DNA from: Oligoflexales bacterium
GTDB taxonomy: Bacteria; Bdellovibrionota_B; Oligoflexia; Oligoflexales; RGVZ01
NCBI GenBank assembly: GCA_947494335.1
Contig: CANLUT010000002.1
Location: 515,904-579,903, forward strand
DNA length: 64,000 bases
Direction of reading: 5' to 3'
Each line of letters opens with the position of its first letter. Position 1 is the first letter of the stretch. Below are positions 1-9,874 of this stretch, piece after piece. Under the pieces are notes generated by a model that saw nothing but the letters and a program-made list of their open reading frames with translations, had not been told where the DNA came from and made no database searches. Position numbers and translations under genes: made by a program.

Positions 1-65
1 GTGTCCTCTGAGCAGCTTTGAAGTGCAACTGCGCTGGCGATGAGGACGATAAAGCCTAGTCTCAT
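1..65 (-). CDS. N-terminus of a lipoprotein (partial)
   Basis: Reading leftwards from an ATG at 65, the 21 visible codons encode MRLGFIVLIASAVALQSC followed by SED. This is a short basic start, a hydrophobic stretch and a lipobox (Leu-Gln-Ser-Cys), so the product should be a lipid-anchored envelope protein. A GGGGG ribosome binding site lies just upstream of the ATG. The rest of the gene is outside the window, so no function can be given. Confidence 0.6.
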   Translation of the reverse strand, partial: MRLGFIVLIASAVALQSCSED

Positions 66-203
66 ATGACCCCCGAAATGTATTGACCAAAGGGAAGATC
101 GGAAAGGTGTGGGAAAAGATTGATCTATGCTTTTAAGTCAAAGTAATTAATGCGCTAAATGCATCCAATTAAAATCACAGAAGCCATCAATTATGCGACG
201 GAA

Positions 204-638
204 TTACCAGTGGTATTCCCCATCACAGCCTAAGCCCGGCAAGCGGTATAGCAGCCAACCGTTGATCTTTTTACTAAAGCACATCCAAGCCGTACCATCA
301 GGAAGATCGTCACGAAATATCCGCTCGAGATCCTGTCTTAGTCTTGAGATGGCCTTTTCCACGTTGTTTTGACGACGAAGGTAGGGCTCGGTGATTAGTC
401 TTAAGCCCTTTGGCTTTAACTTAAAATAGTCGTCAATTAGCTCTCGCTGATAGTCCTCTTTACGCAGGTGGCCATATGGATGCCTAGCCATAATCTGTAG
501 AACTTGTTGTCTGATAGATCCGTCTTCGGGCAGAAATCGCTTGCTGCCCAGGATGATCATGCCGCTTGCGTCAATGCGTAGGGGCTTCACTGCGGCTGAA
601 TCCGCTAAGATTGCTGAGCTAGATGTTGCACGTTCCAT
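204..638 (-). CDS. Winged-helix-like protein, paralogue A of three
   Basis: Predicted 144-residue soluble protein of unknown function. The start at 638 is preferred to an in-frame GTG at 647 because GAGG sits 8 bases ahead of it. The C-terminal two thirds resemble an OmpR-type winged helix: a helical block around IRQQVLQIMARHP, a helix with VEKAISRLRQDLERIF, then PDGTAWMCF and GWLLYRL as a possible wing. The same plan (SR-hydrophobic-R helix, PxG-x-x-W, W-hydrophobic-L-F/Y) recurs in the two genes at 956-1369 and 1381-1809, so the three are paralogues. No receiver or sensor domain is attached. DNA binding is inferred from fold resemblance only. Confidence 0.7.
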   Translation of the reverse strand: MERATSSSAILADSAAVKPLRIDASGMIILGSKRFLPEDGSIRQQVLQIMARHPYGHLRKEDYQRELIDDYFKLKPKGLRLITEPYLRRQNNVEKAISRLRQDLERIFRDDLPDGTAWMCFSKKINGWLLYRLPGLGCDGEYHW

Positions 639-955
639 GGTTTTCACCTCGTTAGTCGCATCTCATGTCAAAGCTGTTTTATCGACATATGCCAGATCTT
701 TTCGAAAACCCGTTGTCCAAAATTGCGGATCATAGCCTGGCAGAACTCCCACCCAAGCAATGTGATTCATTGCAGGGTGGGAGCCTCCAAAACAAGTGTG
801 TCGTCCTTTTGGCAACCAATGATGGAAAGGCAGAGCGGGCGGGACAGAGAAACGGGGCTCGAAGAGTTGGTTGAACCTGAGCATTAATACATATGAGCTA
901 AGAAGGCTTGCGGTGGGGGGTCACCCGGATGGACACACTGAAAGTGGACTAACGA
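639..955. other. Intergenic region between two paralogues
   Basis: A stretch of 317 bases between paralogues A and B with no convincing gene. Reading frames across it give Pro/His-rich, low-quality translations. It holds one strong stem-loop (746-783). Any leader of paralogue A would be transcribed through it. Confidence 0.5.
746..783. promoter_or_regulatory. Long imperfect stem-loop
   Basis: CTCCCACCC (746-754) pairs with GGGTGGGAG (775-783). Inside it GCAATG (757-762) pairs with CATTGC (768-773) around a TGATT loop, with a small AA/A bulge between the stems. There are 15 paired positions in total. No T-run follows on either strand, so it is not a classical terminator. It lies about 110 bases ahead of the start of paralogue A and could be a leader structure or a small-RNA element. 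Confidence 0.55.
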
Positions 956-1369
956 TTAAATAGCCATCGACTGATCAATCGGGGCCCTTTGAAATAAGAT
1001 CCAGCCACCAAGTTTTTCATTCCAAGGTAGCCAGATAAACCCCGGAGGTGCAATGTCAGAGAAAAATCTCTCCAGTGCAATACGGACTCTAGATATGGTT
1101 TTAACGGCCGTGCGATAGCGCACTGTGGTTCTCCTGAGAGATACTTCAGGCTGTTCGCAAAAGAGATCTTCATAAATAGCCGTGAGCAACTCCTCTCGAA
1201 GCAGGATCCCCGACTTCCGCTCTGCTAAAGATTTTAAGAGTTTGTACTGCCGCGACGATGATCGCACTTCGAATATCCGTTCTGCCGCGTAGACGCTTCC
1301 GTTGTCCGTTATGACAGGCTTAAAATTATCCTCAACAAGTACTTGCCAAGAGACGGTACTTTGATTCAT
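956..1369 (-). CDS. Winged-helix-like protein, paralogue B of three
   Basis: Predicted 137-residue protein of unknown function. The ATG at 1369 is chosen over an in-frame TTG at 1384 because GAGAGGA lies 6 bases before it and the resulting length matches the other two paralogues. Shared features are a helical block around RQYKLLKSLAERKSG, an acidic segment, the helix ISRVRIALERFF, then PPGFIWLPW and GGWILFQ. It starts 11 bases after the stop of paralogue C and is probably cotranscribed with it. Role as a transcription factor or transcription-factor-like adaptor is inference. Confidence 0.7.
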   Translation of the reverse strand: MNQSTVSWQVLVEDNFKPVITDNGSVYAAERIFEVRSSSRQYKLLKSLAERKSGILLREELLTAIYEDLFCEQPEVSLRRTTVRYRTAVKTISRVRIALERFFSDIAPPGFIWLPWNEKLGGWILFQRAPIDQSMAI

Positions 1370-1380
1370 GTGGCATCCTC

Positions 1381-1809
1381 TCAATACGTCAAGCCGTCAG
1401 CACCTGCTGCCGGCATCTTAAATAAGACCCATTGGGATTTGGCACGGTCATAGTGAAACCATGAAAGCCCATCGGGCGTGGTTCCGTGAAACGCGTCGTG
1501 AAACTCTTCACGAATTCTGCTCATCATTCGGACCATGGCTGAATGTCTGGATGCCCGTGCGCGTGGGCTGATGGCTTTGGGAACACCTTCTTCCTGATCT
1601 AAAACACTCATGAGATCAGAGGTGGTCATTGAGGGTTTTGATGCAGCAAAAAAAGCACGAATGACCCGGTAAGCGCGACCTTTCCTGGAGAGGCTATGGC
1701 GCTTTCCGTTAACAATCACGTTCATGCCGGCAAGTTCAACTCTTGGGATGACTGAGATGGGCGTAAATTTTTGTGGACACTGGATCTGTACGGTTTGGCT
1801 TGATGTCAT
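1381..1809 (-). CDS. Winged-helix-like protein, paralogue C of three
   Basis: Predicted 142-residue protein of unknown function. The frame is open upstream to 1875, but the ATG at 1809 has a strong AAAGGGGG site and gives a length like its neighbours. Shared features are a helical block (RAYRVIRAFFAASKPSMTT), a basic linker rich in Arg and Ser, the helix MVRMMSRIREEFHDAF, then TPDGLSWFHY and SQWVLFKMP. It is the first gene of a likely two-gene unit with paralogue B. The N-terminal 35 residues differ most between the three copies. Confidence 0.7.
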   Translation of the reverse strand: MTSSQTVQIQCPQKFTPISVIPRVELAGMNVIVNGKRHSLSRKGRAYRVIRAFFAASKPSMTTSDLMSVLDQEEGVPKAISPRARASRHSAMVRMMSRIREEFHDAFHGTTPDGLSWFHYDRAKSQWVLFKMPAAGADGLTY

Positions 1810-2004
1810 GTGTTCCCCCTTTAGGACCGAAAAAATGTTGCGCGCTTTCTTATGACTGGCTTTGACATTGGTCAATCCGTCAGGGGGTGACTACATGAGT
1901 TGTAAGATCGGCACGCAAACAATGAGATTAGGTTTTTTCGTGAGGCGGACTTGAAAATATTTTTCGATGAAGTCAGGGGCTGACCTAAACAAAGTCTAGT
2001 CGTG

Positions 2005-2940
2005 TCAGCCTTGGTATTCCATAAGTCCGCGAATGGCAGCCCGACCCATGTTCAAAATCGCTTCGTCGGCATTTCCGCCGATATGGGGCGTAAAGTAAAA
2101 GCCTTTTTCCACCGTGAACTCAGTTGAATTTAGTGGTTCTACTGGAAATACATCTGATGCGTAGCCGCCAAGTTGGTGAGTATTTACGGCACGAGTTACG
2201 TCTTCAAAGTTAATAATACTTCCTCGCGCCGTGTTGATCACGAGCGCCGAGGGTTTTGATTTGCTAATTTCTTTTTGGCTAAACATGTTCTTCGTTGTTA
2301 GTCCGCCGGGTACGTGAAACGAGATGATGTCAGCTGTTTTTAAAAGCTCTTCATAGCTTACTTGAGTTGCTTGATGGTGTGCGCATTCGCGAGATTTATC
2401 CAAAATGTCGTGGACAAGAATTTTACAAGAAAATGGTTGAAGTAATTCAGCTAGATCTGTTCCGATGTGGCCAAATCCTACGATGCCAACGGTCTTTCCC
2501 GAGAGCTGAAAACCTCCATTTTTGGTCCACTCGCCGTGTTGCATGCGGTTGATGCTGCGAAAAATATTGCGTTGATGTCCGAGCATAAATCCAAGACTAA
2601 GCTCGGAGACACTGCGCTTGTTGACGCCGCCTTCCCATCCAAAATGAATGCCTTTTGATTTTAATGCCGCAATATCAACATTGTCTTTGCCGACTCCGTA
2701 TTTGCCGATGGCCTTAAGATGGGTGAGCTTTTCCACAACTGCAGCTGTTAGAGGATCTGTGCCGATGATGGCCGCATCTGCGTTGTTTTGGCTTAGAAAC
2801 TTTAAAAGCTCAGCCTCATCAAAGCGCTTGCCGTCGCTATTGAGGATAATTTTTTCAGCCAACTGCTCAGTTTCTTTCACCAACACCGGATGTTTTGAAA
2901 ATGATGGTGAGGGAATCACGAGACATCGAAACTTCTTCAC
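2005..2940 (-). CDS. D-2-hydroxyacid dehydrogenase, phosphoglycerate dehydrogenase-like
   Basis: A 311-residue NAD-dependent D-2-hydroxyacid dehydrogenase, a cytosolic enzyme interconverting 2-hydroxy and 2-keto acids. The nucleotide motif VGIVGFGHIG lies near residues 152-161. The catalytic Arg is in INTARGS, the Glu in the DVFPVEPL region and the His in FTPHIGG, so the Arg-Glu-His set is complete. Length fits the short form of the family without the C-terminal ACT or ASB domains of many SerA proteins. The start overlaps the end of the upstream gene by 4 bases (ATGA), which suggests translational coupling. Similarity is closest to phosphoglycerate dehydrogenase, but substrate is not settled by the sequence. 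Confidence 0.85.
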   Translation of the reverse strand: MKKFRCLVIPSPSFSKHPVLVKETEQLAEKIILNSDGKRFDEAELLKFLSQNNADAAIIGTDPLTAAVVEKLTHLKAIGKYGVGKDNVDIAALKSKGIHFGWEGGVNKRSVSELSLGFMLGHQRNIFRSINRMQHGEWTKNGGFQLSGKTVGIVGFGHIGTDLAELLQPFSCKILVHDILDKSRECAHHQATQVSYEELLKTADIISFHVPGGLTTKNMFSQKEISKSKPSALVINTARGSIINFEDVTRAVNTHQLGGYASDVFPVEPLNSTEFTVEKGFYFTPHIGGNADEAILNMGRAAIRGLMEYQG

Positions 2941-3347
2941 GGTTGGTCGATCCTTCCGCCTTTGATGAGTGTTAGCTTTGGAGCACTCACTGCGCGACCT
3001 TCAGCATGACTTGGGTCGAGATTTGAGGCGCGACCGAGCATCGTTGTTAGCTCCTCATCACGCTCTTGTTGACGGCGCTCGCGGGTGATTTTATGAGCCT
3101 CAGAGAGAGCTTTCTTTTCGCCTTTCTTTGCAGCTTTGAGTGCCGCAGATTTTTCTCTGCGTTTGGCGGCGAGCTTTTCTTTTTGAACTTTCAGACGCTC
3201 TTGGACTTCGGGCTTTGCCATATAAGCTTTACGTGCAGCCTTAGCCCGTTCCTTTTGCTTTTCACGGTAAGCCTGCTGTCTAAGGGCCATTTGCTCGGCA
3301 CGGCTGAGCTTCGCATCATTTGGATTTTTGTCGTCTTGAGGGGGCAT
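2937..3347 (-). CDS. Highly charged coiled-coil protein
   Basis: A predicted 136-residue protein of unknown function, dominated by Lys, Arg, Glu, Ala and Gln. Almost all of residues 10-110 should form one long helix or coiled coil, followed by a short tail ending LIKGGRIDQP. The frame is open upstream to a TTG at 3383; the ATG at 3347 with AGGA 11 bases ahead is the likelier start, but this is not certain. It overlaps the dehydrogenase downstream by 4 bases, so the two are probably cotranslated. Basic helical proteins of this kind often bind nucleic acid or act as scaffolds; nothing here proves either. Confidence 0.6.
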   Translation of the reverse strand: MPPQDDKNPNDAKLSRAEQMALRQQAYREKQKERAKAARKAYMAKPEVQERLKVQKEKLAAKRREKSAALKAAKKGEKKALSEAHKITRERRQQERDEELTTMLGRASNLDPSHAEGRAVSAPKLTLIKGGRIDQP

Positions 3348-3509
3348 CGGCTTAAATGTCCTGTCAGGGTCAGAATATTGCAAAACTGGTCTGATTTTAT
3401 TTGTCTTAGGCCAGAATTTCCACCATTAAACATCATCTTTTGGATGACTCCAAATACGGGCGTGATATGGTTTCCCTAGCAAATAAACCTCATGGAGACT
3501 TAAGTCAAA

Positions 3510-5318
3510 ATGCTCACCCATCTTTCGATCCAAGGTCTTGCCATCATCGAACGTCTAACGATTGATTTTACGACTGGCTTCAATGTCATCACCGGTGAAA
3601 CCGGGGCAGGGAAGTCTATTTTGATTAAAGCATTGAGTCTGCTTTTAGGTGGGAAAGCTAGTCATGACTGTGTCAGACGAGGATCAGACCATGCTGCCGT
3701 GACCGGTAAGTTTCTGATTAAGACCGGACACCCTGCCTTGGAGCTATTAAAGGCTTGGGGCGTGACCTGGGATCTTGACCGCGGTCAAGCCGTCGTCCAC
3801 ATTAAACGGGTCATCACCCAAAAAGGGCGCTCATCAGCTTGGGTAAACGAGCTTCCCGTGACGACAGGATCACTCAAAGATCTAGCCTCGACGTTGATCG
3901 ATGTGTTTGGACAGCACGATAGCCACCGGTTACTCGACCACCATCATCATACGACGTGCCTTGACCAGTTTGTTGAGCCAAAGAGCCTAGCAAAAGACTT
4001 TCATGATGCTTATGCCAAAGCTTCTGAAACCTTGCAAAAGCTTAGACAGTTTGTCGATGAGGCAACGGGCAAGGGCCGAGACTTAGATTATCTTTCGTTT
4101 AGACTCACGGAGCTGAGCGAATTTAAGCCTGACCCACAAGACTTTACAGATGTGAAATCCCTCACAGAAAGAGCAAAACTTGCTGCTGGAGTGGCGGCCG
4201 CTCTTCGGAAGGCTCAAGGCCTGATGGATGATGACTCGGGAGATTCCGTGGCGCGGAGGCTTCGCGAAGTTTCTAGGGCCCTTGGCGCCGCAAAATCAAG
4301 TGATCTTGACGATCTTGCCGGGCTTGCCGCCAAAATCGCTGGTGACATTGATGATCTGAGTTTTTCCTTAGGCCGCGCTGCCGGAAAACTGGAGCTGTCG
4401 GAAGATGACATTGATCAGGCTGAGTCAAGAATTGCTGGTTATCAGTCCCTATTTAGAAAACATAGCGTACAGACCTTAGATGATCTCATGACGTCTTGGT
4501 CTGAACTACGTGAGCAGGTTTCTGCCCTTGAAAACGCGGCAGGACACGTAGCTAGTTTACTCTCAAAGCTTTCTGGGGATGTTACGCTTGTCGTAAAAAC
4601 CAGCCAAAAGCTTGCAACTGCGCGTCGCAAAGCTTCAGCAGTGGTTACGAGCCGAGTCGAAAAAGAGCTTTCTGACCTAGCTATGCCGTCAGCAAAGTTT
4701 TCTGTTGAGTTTTCTGAAGCCTCGCGCACCATCCCGGCTCTCGACTTGCTTCCATTTGGTGAGGAGGCTGTGGCCCATTGGAGTGATGTGTTAGATGAGT
4801 GGATCTCGGTGTCGGAGTCGGGATCCGAGAGGGCCGAGTTTTATCTAGCTGCCAACAAAGGCGAGCCAAGTCTGCCCTTGTCTAAGGTGGCTTCGGGCGG
4901 TGAAGTTAGCCGCATTATGCTTGCTCTTAAGAAGGCTTTGGTCGTCGGAGCAGAAACTTGTGTTTTAGTCTTTGATGAAATTGATACGGGAATTTCTGGG
5001 CGCGTGGCTGACATTGTCGGCCAAAAGATCGCTGAACTTGCCGGATTTTGTCAGATCATATGTATCAGTCATTTGCCGCAGGTCGCAGCCTATGCTGACC
5101 GTCATTATATCGTCAAAAAGATCGAGGGTAAGGATCGTACCGAGTCTACGATCACCCAGCTTTCAAAAACCGAGCGCCTTGAGGAAATTGCAAGGCTTTT
5201 ATCCGGTGATAAGGTGACCAAAGCATCTCTTGATCACGCTAAAAGTCTTGTGACGGAAGCCCATGGCCGTGGAGAAGCTCGCCGCAAGAAGTTGCAGACT
5301 GAGGTCGTAACTCCATGA
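3510..5318 (+). CDS. recN: DNA repair protein RecN
   Basis: A 602-residue SMC-like ATPase that acts in recombinational repair of DNA double-strand breaks, holding broken ends in the cytosol. Walker A GETGAGKS is at residues 29-36, the ABC signature ASGGEVSR near 460 and Walker B VLVFDEIDTG near 485, followed by the H-loop SHLPQVAAYAD. The centre is helical with coiled-coil character, as in the family. Family members are usually about 550-570 residues, so this one is slightly long. RecN is SOS-induced in many bacteria, but I see no obvious LexA-type operator in the 160 bases upstream. The stop overlaps the next gene by 4 bases. Confidence 0.95.
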   Translation: MLTHLSIQGLAIIERLTIDFTTGFNVITGETGAGKSILIKALSLLLGGKASHDCVRRGSDHAAVTGKFLIKTGHPALELLKAWGVTWDLDRGQAVVHIKRVITQKGRSSAWVNELPVTTGSLKDLASTLIDVFGQHDSHRLLDHHHHTTCLDQFVEPKSLAKDFHDAYAKASETLQKLRQFVDEATGKGRDLDYLSFRLTELSEFKPDPQDFTDVKSLTERAKLAAGVAAALRKAQGLMDDDSGDSVARRLREVSRALGAAKSSDLDDLAGLAAKIAGDIDDLSFSLGRAAGKLELSEDDIDQAESRIAGYQSLFRKHSVQTLDDLMTSWSELREQVSALENAAGHVASLLSKLSGDVTLVVKTSQKLATARRKASAVVTSRVEKELSDLAMPSAKFSVEFSEASRTIPALDLLPFGEEAVAHWSDVLDEWISVSESGSERAEFYLAANKGEPSLPLSKVASGGEVSRIMLALKKALVVGAETCVLVFDEIDTGISGRVADIVGQKIAELAGFCQIICISHLPQVAAYADRHYIVKKIEGKDRTESTITQLSKTERLEEIARLLSGDKVTKASLDHAKSLVTEAHGRGEARRKKLQTEVVTP

Positions 5319-6016
5319 GTCTTCAGCGAACTGTGATTGATCAGATGGAGTGCTTGACCCTGACAAGGCCAAGCGCCAAGAAAACTGTGATCATGCTCCA
5401 CGGATTTGGCGCGGACATGAATGACTTAGGTCCTCTGCACAGTTATCTTGATCCGTCGGGACGCTATAACTGGATTTTTCCAAACGGTATTCGCGAAGTG
5501 CCCATTGGCCCGCACATGACAGGTCGCGCGTGGTTTCCGATTCGTATGGCAGATATCGAAGCTGCAGCCATGCGCGGTGAGGTTGTCGATTTTTCAGATG
5601 TTTTTCCTGATGGGATGGAAGAGGCTGAGCGGCGCCTAAAGTCTTTGATCGCACATCTTCGGCTTGAAGCCTCAGATCTGATTCTTGGAGGTTTCAGTCA
5701 GGGAGCCATGATGACCTGCCAGGTGGCTCTGACACTTCCGAAAGATATTTGTGGAATGATTTTATTTAGTGCGACGTGTATCAATCGTCAGCGATGGGAG
5801 GAGCTAGCCCCCTCGCATAAGGCGATTCCTTTCATTCAAAGTCATGGCAAAGATGACCCAATTCTAGGTTTTAAGCAGGCTGAAAGGCTTCACGGATTAT
5901 TGACCAAGGCCGGTCTTAACGGCCGCTTCATTCCATTTAACGGCTTTCACGAAATTCCAATGCCCGTTATTCGCGAGGCAGCCCTTTTCCTCGACAATTT
6001 AGTCTCACCAAAATGA
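5315..6016 (+). CDS. Phospholipase/carboxylesterase-type alpha/beta hydrolase
   Basis: A 233-residue cytosolic serine hydrolase of the phospholipase/carboxylesterase (YpfH-like) family, expected to cleave short acyl or thioester bonds. The oxyanion-hole motif LHGFGAD starts near residue 28, the nucleophile is in GGFSQG near 125-130, the Asp in HGKDDPILG near 180 and the His in GFHEIP near 212, so the triad is complete. There is no signal peptide. The ATG overlaps the recN stop codon, making a two-gene operon; the functional link with recN is not evident. Confidence 0.85.
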   Translation: MSLQRTVIDQMECLTLTRPSAKKTVIMLHGFGADMNDLGPLHSYLDPSGRYNWIFPNGIREVPIGPHMTGRAWFPIRMADIEAAAMRGEVVDFSDVFPDGMEEAERRLKSLIAHLRLEASDLILGGFSQGAMMTCQVALTLPKDICGMILFSATCINRQRWEELAPSHKAIPFIQSHGKDDPILGFKQAERLHGLLTKAGLNGRFIPFNGFHEIPMPVIREAALFLDNLVSPK

Positions 6017-6026
6017 TTGCGGTCCC

Positions 6027-6054
6027 GGCCTTCTCAGTTTTCTCTGAGAAGGCC
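6027..6054 (+). terminator. Stem-loop after the recN operon
   Basis: GGCCTTCTCAG (6027-6037) pairs perfectly with CTGAGAAGGCC (6044-6054) across a TTTTCT loop, ten bases after the hydrolase stop codon. The T-run expected of an intrinsic terminator is missing, so it may instead protect the 3' end of the message. Confidence 0.5.
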
Positions 6055-6234
6055 AGTAACCAAATTCTGGGGGGAGTGGGGGGCTTCGACACAAGAACCA
6101 ACGAGAGAGGGGATAAAACAACCCGAAGTGAGTGATTATTTCCTGTTGGCACAGAAAGTCATCACCCCGGGGGGAGAGAAAAATTTTGATCTAGAAACAA
6201 TCGTCGTCATGGCGGCACGCTGCCAGATCGTCGA

Positions 6235-9200
6235 TTAACTGCAACCCGTTGTCGTTCCACAGGAGTTACACTTCAAACAGCTTCCGTTACGGACCAGCGT
6301 CAAAGCACCACACTCAGGACAAGGGTCACCCTCATATCCTTTTGCACGCGCCTCGGCACGAGCATTGTAACGCTCATAGATGGTGTCATCGAATACTGCA
6401 GACGTAGCCACGGTGGTCACGGTTTTGGTCGTTCCACCAGAAACATCAAAACCAATCGTGTTTTGCTGCATCATCATCGGAGCTGTTTCTTCGATGGTGG
6501 ATGTCCCTACGGCCTTCGACTTTGTTCTGCGAGAGCCTTGGACATCTTCCGGGGTGACGTGAGCCAGATCGTTACGTCCGATGTAGGCAATTGCCAAGTC
6601 ACGGAAGATAAAGTCGATGATCGACGTCGCACGCTTGATGTTGTCATGTCCTTGGACCATGCCGTTTGGCTCAAAGCGCGAGAACGTAAAGACGTCCACG
6701 TACTCTTCAAGTGGCACTCCGTACTGAAGGCCAAGGCTGACTGCTACAGCAAAGCAGTTCATCATCGAGCGCAGCAAGGTTCCCTCTTTGTTGATATCAA
6801 GGAAGATCTCGCCTAGTTGGCCATCTTCATACTCGCCCGTGCGCAGATAGATGCTGTGGCCGTCGATTTTAACCTTTTGCGTGTAGCCTGCGCGACGGCT
6901 TGGAAGCGATCTGCGAGTTCTCACGTATTCAGTAATGACCTTGGTTGTGATCTCACGAACCTTCTCAACTGGCGTGTCTACGGACTCTGAAGCTTCAATC
7001 CACGCAGCCGCTGTGGCGTTGAGTGGCTGACTGAGTTTGCTGCCATCGCGGTAAAGCGCATTTGCCTTAAGCATGAGTTTCCAGCTCTTTGTGTAGGCTT
7101 CAGCAACGTCACCCATAGTGGCTTCATAGGGCAGGTTGATAGTCTTAGAGATCGCACCCGAAATGAATGGCTGAGCTGCAGCCATCATCACAATGTGACC
7201 TTCTGCCGAGATGAAGCGTTGACCCTTGCGTCCACACTTGTTGGCACAGTCAAACACTGGAAGATGCTCTTCCTTCAAGTGCGGAGCGCCTTCAAGCATC
7301 ATCGATCCGGTCACATACTCGTTAGCTGCTTCAACTTGCTCGCGTGTAAAACCAATTGCCTTCAGCAGATTGAAATCAGCCTTATCGAGGTCGTCCTTGT
7401 TTAGACCTAGCGTATTGACGCAGAAGTCTTCACCGACGCTATATTTGTTGAATGCAAACGAAATATCAAAGGTCTGAGGAAGATCTTTTTCAATTGCCAT
7501 CAAGATCTCGTCTGTAAACCCTTTGGCCTTCAGGCTTTCCATGTTTACATGCGGAGCACCCTTCAGAGTGCCATAACCAAGACAGTAGCCAATCATCTCG
7601 TCAATTTGCTTCTTGGTGTAACCAAGTTTTTCCAAAGCAAAAGGAATCGACTGATTGATAATCTTGAAGTAACCGCCACCGGCGAGCTTCTTGAACTTCA
7701 CAAGACTAAAGTCTGGTTCAATGCCCGTGGTATCGCAGTCCATGAGAAGACCGATCGTTCCCGTTGGGGCAATGACGGAGACCTGTGCGTTACGGTAGCC
7801 ATGCTTTAGTCCAAGCTCTAGAGCGTCATCCCAAGCTTTGTGAGCAGCTTTGAGAAGATCTTTTGGCGTGGTCTTTTGATTGATTGCCAGTGGCGTGATC
7901 GTAAGACCTTCGTAACCTTTCTCACTGAATGCCGCCTTGCGGTGGTTACGAATCACGCGCAGCATGTGCTCCTTGTTGGCCTCATAACGTGGGAATGCTC
8001 CAAGTTCACCAGCCATTTCAGCAGACGTCTTATAAGATACGCCTGTCATGATGGCAGAGATCGCTCCGGTGATATCCACCGCTTGAGGAGATCCATACGG
8101 AATACCCATGCGCATGAGCATCGCGCCGATGTTGGCGTAACCAATTCCGAGTGTTCGGAAATCCCAGCTACGCTGCGCGATTTCTTTGGATGGGAACTGC
8201 GCCATCTGTACGGAGATATCAAGGATCATCGTCCAGATGCGGCAACCATGTTCAAAGGCTTCAATGTCAAAGCCATTCTTTGAGTCATAAAACTTAAGAA
8301 GGTTAAGACTTGCCAGGTTACATGCTGTGTCATCAAGGAACATGTACTCGGAGCATGGGTTGGATGCGTTGATGCGGCCGTCTTCTGGGCAGGTGTGCCA
8401 CTCGTTGATGGTCGTATCAAACTGCACGCCAGGGTCCGCACACTGCCAAGCTGCGTGAACGATATCGTTCCAAAGCTTTTTAGCTTTGATGGTCTTGTGG
8501 GTTTTGCCATCGATGCGACGCTTAAGGTCCCAGTTCTGGTCTGTTTCCACAGCCTTCATGAAGTTGTTGGGGATGCGAACCGAGTTATTGGAGTTCTGAC
8601 CAGCAACGGTCAGATAGGCCTTGCTCGTCCAATCAGTATTATAGGTTTCAAACTCGATATCATTAATACCTTGCTTTGAGAGCTCCACAATACGCTGAAT
8701 ATAGCTGACAGGAACCTGCTCGCGACGTGCCGCTTGCATAGCCTTTAGAAGGGCGTTGTTCTTACTTGGATCAAAGCGGTCTTCGGACTCGCCGTAGGCC
8801 TTAATCGTTGCAAGGATGGCTTTGAGATTTTTCTCAATCACAATTGAGCCACAAACAAGGCTTGCCACCTTCTGCTCTTCAACGACCTTCCAGTTAACGA
8901 ATTCTTCGATATCTGGGTGATCAAGATCAAGGCAGACCATTTTGGCAGCGCGGCGAGTAGTCCCACCAGATTTGATAGCGCCGGCAGCCCGGTCACCAAT
9001 CTTAAGGAAGCTCATAAGGCCTGAGCTCTTACCGCCTCCCGACAGGGATTCGCCTTCGCCGCGGATGTGAGAGAAGTTTGTGCCTGTACCGGAGCCATAC
9101 TTAAAGAGACGGGCTTCGCGAGTCCAGAGATCCATTATACCGCCCTCATTGACGAGGTCGTCTTTTACTGCCTGGATGAAGCAAGCATGAGGCTGAGGAC

Positions 9201-9681
9201 GCTCGTAGGCGTTCTTTGACTTCTGGAGTACGCCTGACTTTGGATCTACATAGTAGTGGCCCTGGCTTGAGCCTTTTAGGCCATAAGCATAGTAGAGGCC
9301 TGTGTTAAACCACTGAGGGCTATTGGGGGCACACATCTGGTGGGCCAACATATAGCAGGTCTCGTCGTAAAAGACGGCTGCGTCTTCTTCTGTGTTGAAA
9401 TACCCAAAGCGACGGGCCCAGTCAGTCCAGCAGCCTGCTAGGCGGTGGAAGACTTCGCGGGAGTCTGTCTCGGCTCCGATTTTGGGGATCCCGGCCTTAC
9501 GAAGATATTTCTGAGCCATGATGTCGGTGGCGACTTGGCTCCAGAAGTCCGGAACAGTGACTTTTAGTGAAGATGAAGCTTTGCTCCCGTCAGAGTTTTT
9601 CAGTTCAGACGTGCGATCCTCAAAGCGGATGCCTTCGTATGGTTGACCGGGAGTTTTAACAAAGCGTCGTTCGAATCTCAT
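6235..9681 (-). CDS. nrdJ: Adenosylcobalamin-dependent (class II) ribonucleotide reductase
   Basis: A 1148-residue class II ribonucleotide reductase, which makes deoxyribonucleotides using adenosylcobalamin and does not need oxygen. The active-site motif NPCSE lies near residue 442, followed by a [10 protein letters not shown] segment. [20 protein letters not shown] is near 648 and a TSCPD-type region ([12 protein letters not shown]) lies near the C-terminus. The last 30 residues carry paired cysteines ([13 protein letters not shown] and terminal GCS) as in the zinc-ribbon/redox tail of this family. The ATG is preceded by GGAAGGGATAGGTC. A promoter and two NrdR boxes lie upstream, so repression by NrdR at high dNTP levels is expected. 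No nrdAB or nrdDG genes are visible in the window. Confidence 0.95.
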   Translation of the reverse strand: MRFERRFVKTPGQPYEGIRFEDRTSELKNSDGSKASSSLKVTVPDFWSQVATDIMAQKYLRKAGIPKIGAETDSREVFHRLAGCWTDWARRFGYFNTEEDAAVFYDETCYMLAHQMCAPNSPQWFNTGLYYAYGLKGSSQGHYYVDPKSGVLQKSKNAYERPQPHACFIQAVKDDLVNEGGIMDLWTREARLFKYGSGTGTNFSHIRGEGESLSGGGKSSGLMSFLKIGDRAAGAIKSGGTTRRAAKMVCLDLDHPDIEEFVNWKVVEEQKVASLVCGSIVIEKNLKAILATIKAYGESEDRFDPSKNNALLKAMQAARREQVPVSYIQRIVELSKQGINDIEFETYNTDWTSKAYLTVAGQNSNNSVRIPNNFMKAVETDQNWDLKRRIDGKTHKTIKAKKLWNDIVHAAWQCADPGVQFDTTINEWHTCPEDGRINASNPCSEYMFLDDTACNLASLNLLKFYDSKNGFDIEAFEHGCRIWTMILDISVQMAQFPSKEIAQRSWDFRTLGIGYANIGAMLMRMGIPYGSPQAVDITGAISAIMTGVSYKTSAEMAGELGAFPRYEANKEHMLRVIRNHRKAAFSEKGYEGLTITPLAINQKTTPKDLLKAAHKAWDDALELGLKHGYRNAQVSVIAPTGTIGLLMDCDTTGIEPDFSLVKFKKLAGGGYFKIINQSIPFALEKLGYTKKQIDEMIGYCLGYGTLKGAPHVNMESLKAKGFTDEILMAIEKDLPQTFDISFAFNKYSVGEDFCVNTLGLNKDDLDKADFNLLKAIGFTREQVEAANEYVTGSMMLEGAPHLKEEHLPVFDCANKCGRKGQRFISAEGHIVMMAAAQPFISGAISKTINLPYEATMGDVAEAYTKSWKLMLKANALYRDGSKLSQPLNATAAAWIEASESVDTPVEKVREITTKVITEYVRTRRSLPSRRAGYTQKVKIDGHSIYLRTGEYEDGQLGEIFLDINKEGTLLRSMMNCFAVAVSLGLQYGVPLEEYVDVFTFSRFEPNGMVQGHDNIKRATSIIDFIFRDLAIAYIGRNDLAHVTPEDVQGSRRTKSKAVGTSTIEETAPMMMQQNTIGFDVSGGTTKTVTTVATSAVFDDTIYERYNARAEARAKGYEGDPCPECGALTLVRNGSCLKCNSCGTTTGCS

Positions 9682-9836
9682 GACCTATCCCTTCCTTGGT
9701 TGTCCCCACCAATGCTCGCATTCCAGGTGAACTTCAAGTCTTTTTAAATTTGGCAAAAAAAGACCTGTAGTCACGTAGTTAGCGTCACTTAGAGTGGTTC
9801 GTAATTCATGTTTTTTAACGTTGCTCTCTACAAAAA

Positions 9837-9865
9837 AGAATACGAATCCTGTGAAACGGTGTCAA
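9837..9865 (-). promoter_or_regulatory. nrdJ sigma-70-type promoter
   Basis: On the minus strand, -35 TTGACA (9865-9860), a 17-base spacer and -10 TATTCT (9842-9837). It points at nrdJ with a leader of about 150 bases. The first NrdR box sits nine bases upstream of the -35. Confidence 0.65.
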
Positions 9866-9874
9866 GAGGCGGAC

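Noticed and set aside
663..884. Opposite-strand frames across the paralogue intergenic region
   Set aside because: They cover the stem-loop in several frames and give low-quality translations without start signals.
6128..6238. 36-codon frame starting GTG between the recN operon and nrdJ
   Set aside because: The translation looks protein-like, but the ribosome binding site is poorly spaced, it overlaps the end of nrdJ and there is no other support.
9682..9836. Cobalamin riboswitch ahead of nrdJ
   Set aside because: The leader is short and I see no B12-box-like core.
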